In this document: positions 7,812 to 16,598 of the stretch, one piece after another
Numbering within the stretch: the first letter of the stretch is position 1
Layout of the letters: every line of letters begins with the position of its first letter
From: Planctomycetales bacterium 10988
GTDB taxonomy: Bacteria; Planctomycetota; Planctomycetia; Pirellulales; Pb10988
Reading direction: 5' to 3'
Length of the DNA: 64,000 bases
Assembly (NCBI GenBank): GCA_009664345.1
Contig: CP043547.1
Location: 3,872,709 to 3,936,708 of the forward strand
The notes under the pieces: model-generated
Seen by the model: the letters and a program-made list of their open reading frames with translations, nothing else
Databases searched by the model: none
Told to the model about the DNA's origin: nothing
Program-made: the position numbers and the translations under genes

Positions 7812-10800
7812 TTACTCTTCCTCAACACGAACGCCTTTGGCGGTTCCGTTCAATCCGGCGAGATAGCTGACCAAGTCGCGAAGTTCTCGCAGGGAAAGGT
7901 GCTTGCTCAGGTCCGCCGGCATCGCGGAAGGCCCTCGCATTTGGTCGAAGATTTCATCTTTCGGCACGCTGAACTCTTCCCCTTGCGGGGTCATCAGGAG
8001 AAAGGCCTCTTCGGTCTCTTCTCTCAAAATACCGCTGAGGATTTCGCCATCTTCCGTCAGAATCTGCACCGTTTCGAAACCTTTGGCAATTGCCTTGCTC
8101 GGATCGACGATCGATTCCAAGAGATACATGCGATCCTTTTGCTTACCGATTCGGGTCAGTTCAGGGCCGACTTCGCCCCCATTGTTGCCGACTTTGTGAC
8201 ATCGCTGGCAGGAAACCGCGACTTTCTCGAAGAAGATCGCTTTCCCCAGCTGACGATTCCCACCTTCCAACGCCGGAGAGAACTGCTCTCCTTTTGATTT
8301 CTGAAGAAGCTCGGTTTGATATTGTGCGAAAGACTGGTTGATCTCCGGCGAATCTCGCAAGGCAACCGTCTCCAACAGTTCCACTTGTAAGGCTGTCTTG
8401 ATCTCTCCCGTTCGCAGTTGATTCATTTTCTCAATAAGAAAGGCATCAGCCGCCGGAGTCGCGAGGGTCCCGATCAGGCCATAAGCGGTTTGCTGTTCAA
8501 AGAGCGTTCCTTTCTGCAAGGTCTCTTGAATCATGGCGAGACCATTTTCGGGGTCCTGTTCAACTTGATATCGCAAGGCCATCGCCCGGACTTCTTTCGA
8601 CTTGTCCGAACTGGCAAACGGAAGTGCTTCCGCCAAGAGCGGGCTCTCAAGCTGATCCAGCAATTCCAAAGCTTGCACACGATCCGCAGGTTGATCGCGA
8701 TGATTCTTGATGATCTCCAAGAAGTAAGGCTCGACTTCCTTTAATTCCAAATTCGCTCCCAAGGAGGCAACCTCGCTACGAACCTGCTGAGGGCTTTTGA
8801 TCAAAGCATCCCACTTGGCGGAGACGGCTTGGCGAACTTCCTCCAAATCGGCCACTTGTTCCAAAGGATGAAAATCCCCGGTAACGAAATCGAGCTGATC
8901 GAGTTCATCGCGCTTCTCAGGGAAGGTCCAACGCTGTAAGGCTTCCACGGCTTCCCAGCGCAGTTCGTTGGAAGCCTTCTCATCAATGGCCAAAGTCACC
9001 AGAGGCTCGACCGAAATCGATTCTTCCACCCTCAGGAAAGCGGCAATCGCTCGACGCCGTACAAAATCCGGCAGTTGCGACTGGTCAATCAATTGGGTCA
9101 GCGGCAGGTAGCCCGCTTCGATCCGTTCGTCGTAGATGGCCCGGGCGGCTTCGGTGACAATGCGAGGATTCGAGTCTTGCAAGAAGCTCACCAATTCAGC
9201 GCTGTGCAAACGCCGCAAGGTCAACAGCACGGCCATGCGGACGGCCGCCGATTCATGCGATTTTGCCTCGACTAAATGTTCCAGGCCTTCGGCAGACCCG
9301 GCACTTCCCAACAGCCCCATCACTCCGGCATGCCGCAAGTAGGGCTTGTCTTCGCCGTGCTTTTCTAAAAATGCAAAAAGTGGTTTTTGAGAAGAGAGCG
9401 ATTGCAACTTCCCCAAGGCGATCGCGGCTTGAAGCTGCACCGGTTCGGAAGAATCCTCCAAGGCAGCGATCAGGCTGTTTTCCGCTTCGCTGATCTTGGC
9501 ATCTCCCAGGACCTTGGCGGCTTGGGCACGGACCTCGGGATATTCCGAATCCAATAACCCTACCACCGGGGCGGCTTCGATTTGATCGGTTCGCAACAAC
9601 TGGCCCATTCCCCAGACCGCATGGCATTGTGAAAGCGGGCTGTCCAACTCAGCGAGAAGATTTTGAAAGAGTTCGTTCTTTGCCGTTTTATCAGCGGACA
9701 AGTCTTGCAGACTCTCGACAAACGCAAATTGTGCTTTTTGCCTTACTCGTTGATCGGGGTGATTGAACAAACTTACCGCTGAAGCGATCGCGGCGGATGC
9801 GTCGTTTTCCAAATCAAAGGAAAAGGTCGATTGCAGGAGTTCTTTCGTTTCTTGCAAGACCGGATCGCTGGCTTTGTCGGGGCTGAAGACGCGATAGATC
9901 CGGCCTTTGGTTGGCAAGTCCCAACCGAGAACCCAATCCAAAACATAGAACGAACCATCCGGGCCGAATTCGCAATCCGTCGGCAAAATGCCCCAGATCG
10001 GCGATTCACTCTCTTCGATCTTGAAGCTGGCCCCTTGCGGAATCGCTTGAAAGGCACGAATGCCACTACGAAGCGGAGAGCCGCGGAAATCACTTAGCAA
10101 AAAGTGGTTTTTGTATAGTTCGGGCAGTTGCGAAGTTCCCGGATGATAGGTCAAGCCGGAAGGGCCATCGCTCAAATGCAACAGCGGCGGGACGATCGAA
10201 GCGGCCTGCTCCTCCGGCGGAAGGTCGGTGTGCCACAGCTTTTCGGCATTCCAAGGGCCTCGCAATTCAGGGATTTGATGGTATTGATACCCGATCCGCC
10301 AGCCGGAATCGCCCCCTTCCACGATCTGCACAACACGGGCTTGGTCGCTGCTGTCGGAATTATTATCGACCGTGAAGAGATTGCCCCATTGATCGAAGGC
10401 CAGCTCTTGCGGATTCCGCAGACCATAATGGACGACCTCCAGCTTCGAACCATCCGGCTCGCAACGAAAAACCGCCCCGGTATCGGGATTCGAAACGAGG
10501 CCGTCTTCGGTATCAACATCGAAGCCGCGGTCACCGATCGAAAAGTAAATTCGCCCATCCGGCCCGCGTCGCAAGCCGTGCAAATCATGTCCGAGGTAGG
10601 AGACATGCACGCCGTAGCCACTGCTGAGTGATCGCTGTTCGTCAGCCACGCCGTCGCCATTGGCATCAATGAAAAGATAAAGATCAGGGATATTCGTGAA
10701 GTAAACCTTCTCGCCTTCGACCATGACCCCGGCGGCGATGCCATCTTCAGCAGCATTAAAACCCTCCGCAAAGATGACCGAAGAATCGAGCATGCCATCG

Positions 10801-11303
10801 CCGGTCGTATCTTCGAGGCGGCGAATACGATCCGGAGCCATCGCGAAGGTCTTGAAGTTTTCGCCTAAATACTTGTGATACATCTCGACGCGTTCGGCCA
10901 CCGTTTCCGTGGCCAAATCATCGACAAGCCATTCCATGTGCCGGCGATTGTCGGTCACACCCTGATGTACGCGGAAGGTCTCAACCACATAGAAGCGGCC
11001 TTCGGAGTCAATATCAAAAGCGACCGGATTGGCCAAAAGCGGCTCGGCGGCGATCAACTCTACCTCACAGCCAGGGGCAACTTGAAACTCGCGAATGGCC
11101 AGCTTTCCTTCGCTGGAAGCTGAAGCAATCTCCGGGGTGAAAGGTTGTCCGGCTTGCAACTGATTTTCCGCACCCAGCTCGTGACCCCCTGCGGCGGGTT
11201 TTTCTTGAGCCAAGGAAAAGGTGGAAAGCGTGCTTGCTAACAAAAAACAAACGAGGGAGAGAGGCCGCTGAAAACAGCGGAAAAGGTGAGGATCAGAGGT
11301 CAT
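7812..11303 (-). CDS. PVC-type membrane-bound dehydrogenase-like protein with HEAT repeats and CxxCH haem domain
   Basis: This is a 1163-residue secreted protein. The signal peptide is PLSLVCFLLASTLSTFSLAQ. Residues about 60-470 form a propeller-like domain of the Planctomycetes/Verrucomicrobia 'putative membrane-bound dehydrogenase' family (FDIDSEGRFYVVETFR, GLRRGPDGRIYFSIGDRG, DCEFGPDGSFYVLDW). Residues about 500-930 are alpha-helical HEAT-like repeats. Residues about 1010-1150 are a C-terminal cytochrome-c-like domain with the haem site CQRCH near residue 1031. Members are thought to act in periplasmic electron transfer linked to sugar oxidation, but the substrate is unproven. An IS5 element lies only about 150 bp upstream of the start and may affect its promoter. 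Confidence 0.9.
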   Translation of the reverse strand: MTSDPHLFRCFQRPLSLVCFLLASTLSTFSLAQEKPAAGGHELGAENQLQAGQPFTPEIASASSEGKLAIREFQVAPGCEVELIAAEPLLANPVAFDIDSEGRFYVVETFRVHQGVTDNRRHMEWLVDDLATETVAERVEMYHKYLGENFKTFAMAPDRIRRLEDTTGDGMLDSSVIFAEGFNAAEDGIAAGVMVEGEKVYFTNIPDLYLFIDANGDGVADEQRSLSSGYGVHVSYLGHDLHGLRRGPDGRIYFSIGDRGFDVDTEDGLVSNPDTGAVFRCEPDGSKLEVVHYGLRNPQELAFDQWGNLFTVDNNSDSSDQARVVQIVEGGDSGWRIGYQYHQIPELRGPWNAEKLWHTDLPPEEQAASIVPPLLHLSDGPSGLTYHPGTSQLPELYKNHFLLSDFRGSPLRSGIRAFQAIPQGASFKIEESESPIWGILPTDCEFGPDGSFYVLDWVLGWDLPTKGRIYRVFSPDKASDPVLQETKELLQSTFSFDLENDASAAIASAVSLFNHPDQRVRQKAQFAFVESLQDLSADKTAKNELFQNLLAELDSPLSQCHAVWGMGQLLRTDQIEAAPVVGLLDSEYPEVRAQAAKVLGDAKISEAENSLIAALEDSSEPVQLQAAIALGKLQSLSSQKPLFAFLEKHGEDKPYLRHAGVMGLLGSAGSAEGLEHLVEAKSHESAAVRMAVLLTLRRLHSAELVSFLQDSNPRIVTEAARAIYDERIEAGYLPLTQLIDQSQLPDFVRRRAIAAFLRVEESISVEPLVTLAIDEKASNELRWEAVEALQRWTFPEKRDELDQLDFVTGDFHPLEQVADLEEVRQAVSAKWDALIKSPQQVRSEVASLGANLELKEVEPYFLEIIKNHRDQPADRVQALELLDQLESPLLAEALPFASSDKSKEVRAMALRYQVEQDPENGLAMIQETLQKGTLFEQQTAYGLIGTLATPAADAFLIEKMNQLRTGEIKTALQVELLETVALRDSPEINQSFAQYQTELLQKSKGEQFSPALEGGNRQLGKAIFFEKVAVSCQRCHKVGNNGGEVGPELTRIGKQKDRMYLLESIVDPSKAIAKGFETVQILTEDGEILSGILREETEEAFLLMTPQGEEFSVPKDEIFDQMRGPSAMPADLSKHLSLRELRDLVSYLAGLNGTAKGVRVEEE

Positions 11304-11451
11304 GCTAAATACCTTGAAGTAACGATTTATCGGGGACTTAGAGCATCTCTAGACAAGCTTTCATTGTACTCAAAAAAGCTTGGAGCGGGAGGGATAAAAT
11401 GGGAAAGAGGCTGAGAAGGGAGACCGGCTACATTCAAAAGGCAATGCTTTA

Positions 11452-11469
11452 GGCTCTGTCTGAAAAGGT
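11452..11469 (+). repeat. Left terminal inverted repeat of the IS5 element
   Basis: GGCTCTGTCTGAAAAGGT is the exact reverse complement of 12374-12391. Confidence 0.9.
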
Positions 11470-11535
11470 ACTTGCATCTCTGTTCGCACTTTTGCAGACT
11501 GGAAGGAACTCGTTTCTTTCGCCAAGGAGGTTCTT

Positions 11536-12374
11536 ATGCCACGCCATCAACTGACCGACGATCAGTGGGAATGTATCCACGATCTGTTCCCCCAACCCCA
11601 ACGGACCGGGCGGCCGCCGAAGGATCGACGTCAGGTGATCAACGCCATTTTGTGGGTCTTGCGGACCGGGTCTCCTTGGCGAGACCTCCCCGCGGAGTAC
11701 GGCCCGTGGCAGACGATTTATCACCGCTTCAATGCCTGGAATGCCGACGGGACGCTCGACCAGATTCTCGATCGGTTGCGAGCGGCCTACCTCGATACCG
11801 GGGCGATCGAGGGCGAACTGTGGTGCGTCGACGGGACCTCCGTCCGAGCCCATCGCTGTGCGGCAGGCGGCGGCAAAAAAGCGACCCGCACGAGCCAAGC
11901 GACCACGCCTTAGGCCGTTCTCGCGGAGGTTTTTCCACGAAAATCCACCTCCTGTGCGACGGGCAGGGACATCCGCTGGCCTTCCATCTCACTGCCGGAC
12001 AAGCCCATGAGAGCACCGCGCTGGAGCCGTTGCTCGAACGTGCCGAGGAGGAGTTGATCGACTCGTGCGGCCAACCGCTGGCCTGGCCGATGCGGCTAGC
12101 GGGCGATAAAGCCTACCGAGCAGATTGGATCGACGAGCTCCTGGAGTCGCTGGAAATCACTCCGGTAATCCCCTCCAAGTCGAGCGAACGAAACCGGCGA
12201 GCGGCCGAGTTCGATCAAGACCAATACCGCCGCCGCAACCTCATCGAGCGCGTCATCGGCTGGCTGAAAGAATGCCGCCGTGTCTTCGCACGCTTCGAGA
12301 AAACCGCCCTCAACTATGCCGGCATGCTCAAACTGGCGATCATTCAACGCTACTTGAAATTAATCATCGCCTAA
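11536..12374 (+). CDS. IS5-family transposase, probable -1 programmed frameshift
   Basis: ATG at 11536, preceded by AAGGAGG, opens a 125-codon frame (MPRHQLTDDQWECIHDLFPQ, the DUF4096-like N-terminal domain) that stops at 11913. The catalytic half continues in the -1 frame to 12374. The switch fits the A6G run at 11875-11881: slipping back one base there joins GGGKK to SDPHEPSDHALGRSRGG, the normal family continuity, and gives a fusion of about 279 aa. DDE residues are visible as CVDGTS, AGDKAY and RRNLIERVIG. The second frame has no good start of its own, which supports frameshifting over two separate proteins. Confidence 0.85.
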
Positions 12375-12391
12375 CCTTTTCAGACAGAGCC
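12374..12391 (-). repeat. Right terminal inverted repeat of the IS5 element
   Basis: It is the exact reverse complement of 11452-11469. Its first base is the last base of the transposase TAA stop. Confidence 0.9.
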
Positions 12392-12455
12392 TAGTACTAC
12401 AGTTGTAGATTCTTTTTGGTAAATTTCGCTCCTTCCTCTGCAAAGAGAAAGAGCG

Positions 12456-12822
12456 ATGAATCACGAAGGGATTGAAGTATCCGCGGCGATGGAGGCGGAG
12501 CTGGAGCGGGTCGGAAGCGTGCTACGGGGGCTGACCTTGGAAGTCCGTCGGAAGAACTCCTGGCAATTGGCCGAACGGCTCGGCGATGCGACGCCGTATA
12601 GGATTCAACATTTGCTGGGTCGAGCCTCGTGGTCGGCCGATGCCTTGCGGGACAGTTTGCGGAGCTACGTTTGCGAGGCCCTTGCCGATCTGTAGGCGGC
12701 TCTGATCTTGGACGAGGCCGGGTTTCTCAAGAAGGGGACCAAAAGTGCCGGGGTCGCTCGGAGGTACTCGGGCACCGCCGGACGCCTCGAGAACTGCCAA
12801 ATCGGCGTTTTCTTGGCGTAGG
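12456..12822 (+). pseudogene. IS701-family transposase remnant
   Basis: Translation from ATG 12456 gives an IS701/DDE_5-like N-terminal region (NSWQLAERLGDATPYRIQHL, then ALRDSLRSYV). A TAG at 12693-12695 interrupts the frame. The same frame then continues with [20 protein letters not shown] and [19 protein letters not shown], containing the first catalytic Asp region. It stops at about 12822 and the remaining two thirds of the transposase are absent. It is therefore both truncated and nonsense-mutated and cannot be active. Confidence 0.85.
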
Positions 12823-12879
12823 CAAGTCGGAGAAACGTTCACCTACCCAACATCTTCCCGTCCAACCCGCTGATCAAGG

Positions 12880-14190
12880 TTAGAGAATGCCTTCGTAGTC
12901 ACGCTCGATTTGCCGCAGGTCCAAATGCCGGAGAAAATTGGAATAGCACATCCAGGCCGATAACGCTTGGACATCGGCAAACTGAGGCGGGACAAAATCC
13001 GGGGGAACCACCAGCCCTTCTTCGACCGCATGTTGCAACGGTTTGAGGTCCGCCAAGGTCGCTTTTCCACAGAACAGCATGGGGATTCGATCGAGTAACC
13101 CTCGCTTCACGGCAATGATAATATAGTTGTAAATCAGCACGAATCCCTTGCTATAACTCAGGTCTTTGGTGAAAGGACCGCCGGTGGGCGTGCTGCCGCG
13201 GAAGATACGAGACGCCAGGGTAAAGCTATCGCGTTCGTTGTAATCGGCCTCTTGGAAGAAATGAAACACTTCAAGGAAGTCGGCCCCGTCTTCCGCCATT
13301 TCAACGGCTCGGATTCGATTGGTGATCTTTCGAAGACGATCCGGATAAGACGAAAACGTCACCAGTTCAATTAGAATCGCCAGCCCTTCTTGCGTGATCG
13401 TCGAGGAAGGCGGGCCTTTGCTAAGGAACGTGCAATAAGGTTGTTGCTTCCCGTTGAGGGTCGTTCCCAGATGCACCCAGCCTTCATGGACTTCCAACAG
13501 GCGGAGATCGCGTTCGTTGAAGAAAGCTCCGGACCGCAGCTTGATGTAATCCGCTCCCGCCGCCGCATCGGCCACGATGCCATCGCTGACCAAGACCCGC
13601 ATCGGTTGATCCATCGAAGGCATGGAGTTATCCAACCGCTGTTGAAGAATAACCACGGCATCCTCCGCCGGGATGATTCTCTCCTCGATCAATCCGGGGT
13701 TGCCCTGTTCAATGGAATGCAAGGACTCGGACATCATCTTGCCGAGGTCCGCCAGGGTCGGCTCCCCGGCATAAAAAACATCCCCCGCACTCCCATAAAG
13801 TTCACGAGACTTGCGGGAGAAGGCCGGCGTCCCGCGTGTGGCAAGCATCTCGACTACCACTTCGTATTCTTGGCACATCCGCCGCATGATGGCCCCGATG
13901 GGATTGTACTGCCCCAGCTGGCGGTGAATGTCCTGCTCTAGCTCCTCGAGTTCGGTCTGTTTCTGGTCGGGATCAAAATTCAAAGGGCGACTGTCATAGT
14001 ACCGTCTGTCCACTTGCGGAAGCTCTTGGCAATGATCGGCAAAGAACTGTTCCTCCACGCTTTCGTCCCACTTGATGGCATCGAGAATGCGGATGTCACG
14101 CTGGGCTTCCACCAGCCGCTCCGACAAGGAGTGAACTAAATGCTGAATCTTGGTTGGCTCCGGCGGGAGGGTCTGCTCATTCATGCTCAT
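12880..14190 (-). CDS. DUF1704/MATCAP-family putative zinc metallopeptidase
   Basis: This 436-residue protein belongs to the 'flavohaemoglobin expression-modulating QEGLA motif' (DUF1704) family, related to eukaryotic MATCAP tubulin carboxypeptidases. The metal-site motif HExxxH appears as HEGWVH near residue 233, and TQEGLA near residue 265 supplies the family name and a probable Glu ligand. The N-terminal 120 residues are helical. No signal peptide or membrane segment is seen, so it is probably cytoplasmic. Its bacterial substrate is not established. Its 3' end lies about 60 bp from the decayed IS701 fragment but looks complete (a normal C-terminus, RDYEGIL). Confidence 0.8.
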   Translation of the reverse strand: MSMNEQTLPPEPTKIQHLVHSLSERLVEAQRDIRILDAIKWDESVEEQFFADHCQELPQVDRRYYDSRPLNFDPDQKQTELEELEQDIHRQLGQYNPIGAIMRRMCQEYEVVVEMLATRGTPAFSRKSRELYGSAGDVFYAGEPTLADLGKMMSESLHSIEQGNPGLIEERIIPAEDAVVILQQRLDNSMPSMDQPMRVLVSDGIVADAAAGADYIKLRSGAFFNERDLRLLEVHEGWVHLGTTLNGKQQPYCTFLSKGPPSSTITQEGLAILIELVTFSSYPDRLRKITNRIRAVEMAEDGADFLEVFHFFQEADYNERDSFTLASRIFRGSTPTGGPFTKDLSYSKGFVLIYNYIIIAVKRGLLDRIPMLFCGKATLADLKPLQHAVEEGLVVPPDFVPPQFADVQALSAWMCYSNFLRHLDLRQIERDYEGIL

Positions 14191-14449
14191 GGCATTGTCA
14201 CTTCCAAGAAGGTGGTATGATCAATCAAATTGGACCAGAAGGGGGACGTGCTGGTTGGGAAGTCAGCCCGAGTATTAAGAATCAGTCAATAATACCCTTC
14301 TAGGAGATTTCTACAAATACCGCATTCTGAAACGGAACGCCGCCGGCCATCGCTGCTAACCCCCCGGCTTCACGCAACGCTTGGACTGTAAGGTTGATCA
14401 AGTCTGTAAGAGGAACGGGTAGGTCATGGGGTGATCTGAGAAGAATCTC
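14191..14449. other. Gap with an in-frame open extension downstream of the 14450 stop
   Basis: No separate gene is called. Directly after the TGA at 14450-14452 the same minus-strand frame stays open for about 49 codons to a TAG at 14300-14302, with a protein-like translation (LINLTVQALREAG, then LAAMAGGVPFQNAVFVEIS). It lacks its own start or ribosome site. Given its length, chance is a real possibility. Confidence 0.3.
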
Positions 14450-15703
14450 TCAATTCGAGGCAGAGCGAAGTTTGGCATTCGCTTCGATCGCTTCGGTCAT
14501 CGAGTCGGCTTCTGAGAGCTGCTTGATTCGAATGGCATCTGGATAGATCACGAAGTACTGGGCTTTGGTTTTCTTCCCGTGGCCAAGAACTTTCACTCTC
14601 CAAGTTGGGCGCTGTGCGAGTGTGGTTTGGACTTCCGCAACGGCGGCAGGAAGGATCTCAGCGAGGTAATCCGAAGGCTCGATTTCAACGGTAATGGTCC
14701 GGTCGAAAAACTTATCTTCCCAAACGAAGAAATCTTGTCCGCTTTCTAGACTGGTCTTTCCATAAACACTCCCATGTTTCCCAAGCGCCGAAACGATCTC
14801 CATCTGAACTTGATAAAATTCTTGATTGGTAAGCTCCGGGAGTCCTTCCTTTTCCGTCCAAATTTTCCCTTCGTAATCAGGAAGAGAACTTCGCGGAACA
14901 TTGTAGGGACCAAGGAAGTTCCGTTTCGGTCGTTTCTTACCCTTGGTGACAAAGTCCAGTTGAGATTTCTCGGCAATGATTTGATCGATCTCTGCCAAGG
15001 CCTTTTGCTGTTCTTGCTCAGAGAATTGTGATTTGGTTGGCTGATCTTGGCTTTGGTCCTCTCGGGTTGCAAGTCCTTCCAGAACGCCAGTCGCGATAAG
15101 AATCTTCGAATGATCGCTTTGCACTTGTTGATAGAGGGTCTCCGCAATCTCTATCTTTCCAGCTTCTGTAACCCCCATACTAAATGGCATGTACAGTTCA
15201 GATGGAGAGGGAATTTTTTCTAGTTGCTTTCCGATTTGAAGAAGCTCCGCATCGTCCGTCACCTTTGCAATTGATCCGAAGGGGTTGTTGAATGAAATTC
15301 CAAGCGAAATACCGGAGAGGACCATTTTCGCATCCATCTCCACAAGTTTGAACAGCAGGTCAAACATCTCCTTGTAATACTTTTTCGCTTGTTTCCCTTC
15401 ATCAAATTCCGCGCAGAGCATCCCGAGAGTGAGCAGTCCCAAGCAGCGTTGTCCGGGATCAAGTTCTTTGAGAAGGGAAGAACCTTCCTTGATCGCTTGC
15501 GAAAAAGCGGCTTTGTCCTTCTCGTGGATTGCAAGTCGGGCATGGCATTGCATACGAGCGAGTTTCAAATCGACTTCGGAAACCCCTGCAAACTGTGATC
15601 GTGCCCTCCGAAAATTCGAGATGGTTCGCTCAACATAGTCAGGGTCTCCAGGCTCGGCGATACGACGCAGACTCTTTAGATTTTCGCGAACGGTTGTTTT
15701 CAA
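14450..15703 (-). CDS. Hypothetical protein, probable downstream part of an interrupted gene
   Basis: The 417-codon frame begins only at a TTG (15703), with no ATG or clear ribosome site near it. The in-frame stop TAA at 15728-15730 closes the preceding frame. The N-terminal half is helical and TPR-like, and the C-terminal half is mixed alpha/beta (EGKIWTEKEGLPELTNQEFY, then DRTITVEIEPSDYLAEIL). I do not recognise the C-terminal domain. Because it shares the frame of the signal-peptide-bearing ORF upstream and the helical pattern runs across the stop, it is best read as the continuation of that gene rather than an independent cytoplasmic protein. Confidence 0.55.
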   Translation of the reverse strand: MKTTVRENLKSLRRIAEPGDPDYVERTISNFRRARSQFAGVSEVDLKLARMQCHARLAIHEKDKAAFSQAIKEGSSLLKELDPGQRCLGLLTLGMLCAEFDEGKQAKKYYKEMFDLLFKLVEMDAKMVLSGISLGISFNNPFGSIAKVTDDAELLQIGKQLEKIPSPSELYMPFSMGVTEAGKIEIAETLYQQVQSDHSKILIATGVLEGLATREDQSQDQPTKSQFSEQEQQKALAEIDQIIAEKSQLDFVTKGKKRPKRNFLGPYNVPRSSLPDYEGKIWTEKEGLPELTNQEFYQVQMEIVSALGKHGSVYGKTSLESGQDFFVWEDKFFDRTITVEIEPSDYLAEILPAAVAEVQTTLAQRPTWRVKVLGHGKKTKAQYFVIYPDAIRIKQLSEADSMTEAIEANAKLRSASN

Positions 15704-15727
15704 CTCTTCACTTTGAATCAGCGAGTA

Positions 15728-16267
15728 TTAAATAAGGACTTCCTGATACCGTCGTGCTTTCATCAGTTTATCGATGATCGTTCTTCGAAGGTCATCCTTT
15801 TCGTCTTGGCTAGTGAGCCGTTCGAGGAGTTGAAGGCTATCCTCAAAGTCTCCGCGTTGAGCCTGACGAATCGCGATTACTTGATGAGTGGAAGCTAGGT
15901 AATGCTCGTTTTGGATAAGGCTTGCTGTTTTCCAGGCCCCTTCGACGTCATCACTGGTTGACTGGGCATCCGCGATAGTCTGATAGCCTATCGCCTGCCG
16001 TATTGCATCGAGTTTCTCCTCGGAGATCGCGATGGCTTCCTCGGCCCGACCAACACGGGCAAGGACATGGATCGTCCGTAGGCAAAGTCCCATTTGATCG
16101 GTCTTGTCGATTTCGTCAGCCTTCTCGTAGAGCCGCTGCAAGTCTCCCTGGATTCGCTCCGCCCAAACCTCGATGGTGGGCAATTCTTCCTCCGCCCAAC
16201 AGTTTGAATTTTCGGCAATCGATCCCAGACTGATGACTAGTAATAAAAGGAGAACGCTTCGATTCAT
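15728..16267 (-). CDS. Secreted TPR-like protein, probable N-terminal part of an interrupted gene
   Basis: It encodes 179 residues with a signal peptide (MNRSVLLLLLVISLGSIAEN, cleavage near CWAEE), then regular helix pairs typical of tetratricopeptide-like repeats (GRAEEAIAISEEKLD, QAQRGDFEDSLQLLERL, KARRYQEVLI). It ends abruptly at TAA 15728-15730. The next in-frame codons (YSLIQSEELKTTV) extend the last helix smoothly into the 14450-15703 frame. Suppressing that codon would give one protein of about 605 residues. A sequencing error, a true nonsense mutation or two translated pieces are all possible. Confidence 0.6.
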   Translation of the reverse strand: MNRSVLLLLLVISLGSIAENSNCWAEEELPTIEVWAERIQGDLQRLYEKADEIDKTDQMGLCLRTIHVLARVGRAEEAIAISEEKLDAIRQAIGYQTIADAQSTSDDVEGAWKTASLIQNEHYLASTHQVIAIRQAQRGDFEDSLQLLERLTSQDEKDDLRRTIIDKLMKARRYQEVLI

Positions 16268-16598
16268 GATGGATCATCCTAGGTTCTTTGTTCCGCGATT
16301 CACTTCGTTGATTGTATCAGAAGCGAATGAGAGGGCGATAGGCGAATGGTTCGGAGTCTCCAGCGGTTACTTCAAAGAGAATGGAAGAATCCCGTTGACC
16401 CGGCCTTGTTGATCCTTCACAATAACGCTGCTCGGGAGTTTTTGCGCTTTCGGGCAATCAGACCCAAAGTTCAGGCGGAACTTTCCTTCATCTATATCCT
16501 ACCCCGTTCTGACGGACGCCTTCCTCTTAAGGATGTCCTTGGGTCTTGGCTTCATCCTTTTTATCTATCGTTGCTCTTGGAATTCTTGGAGGTGAAAG
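16268..16598. other. Divergent intergenic region
   Basis: It lies between the minus-strand TPR-like gene and the DUF1559 gene. It should contain two promoters, but no boxes stand out. A GGAGG ribosome site (about 16589) precedes the DUF1559 start. No gene is seen. Confidence 0.45.

Larger units (their letters stand above)
11452..12391 (+). mobile_element. IS5-family (IS427-group-like) insertion sequence, complete
   Basis: This 940-bp element is bounded by perfect 18-bp inverted repeats (11452-11469 and 12374-12391, outer end GGCTCTGTCTGAAAAGGT). TA on both sides (11450-11451 and 12392-12393) fits a 2-bp target duplication. It contains one transposase gene in two overlapping frames. The transposase stop codon overlaps the right inverted repeat. 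Perfect ends and intact frames suggest recent or current mobility. Confidence 0.9.

Noticed and set aside
11472-12374. The full plus-strand frame from 11472 as an independent transposase
   Set aside because: Its first 130 codons translate to nonsense that overlaps the genuine N-terminal transposase frame; only the part after the A6G run is coding.
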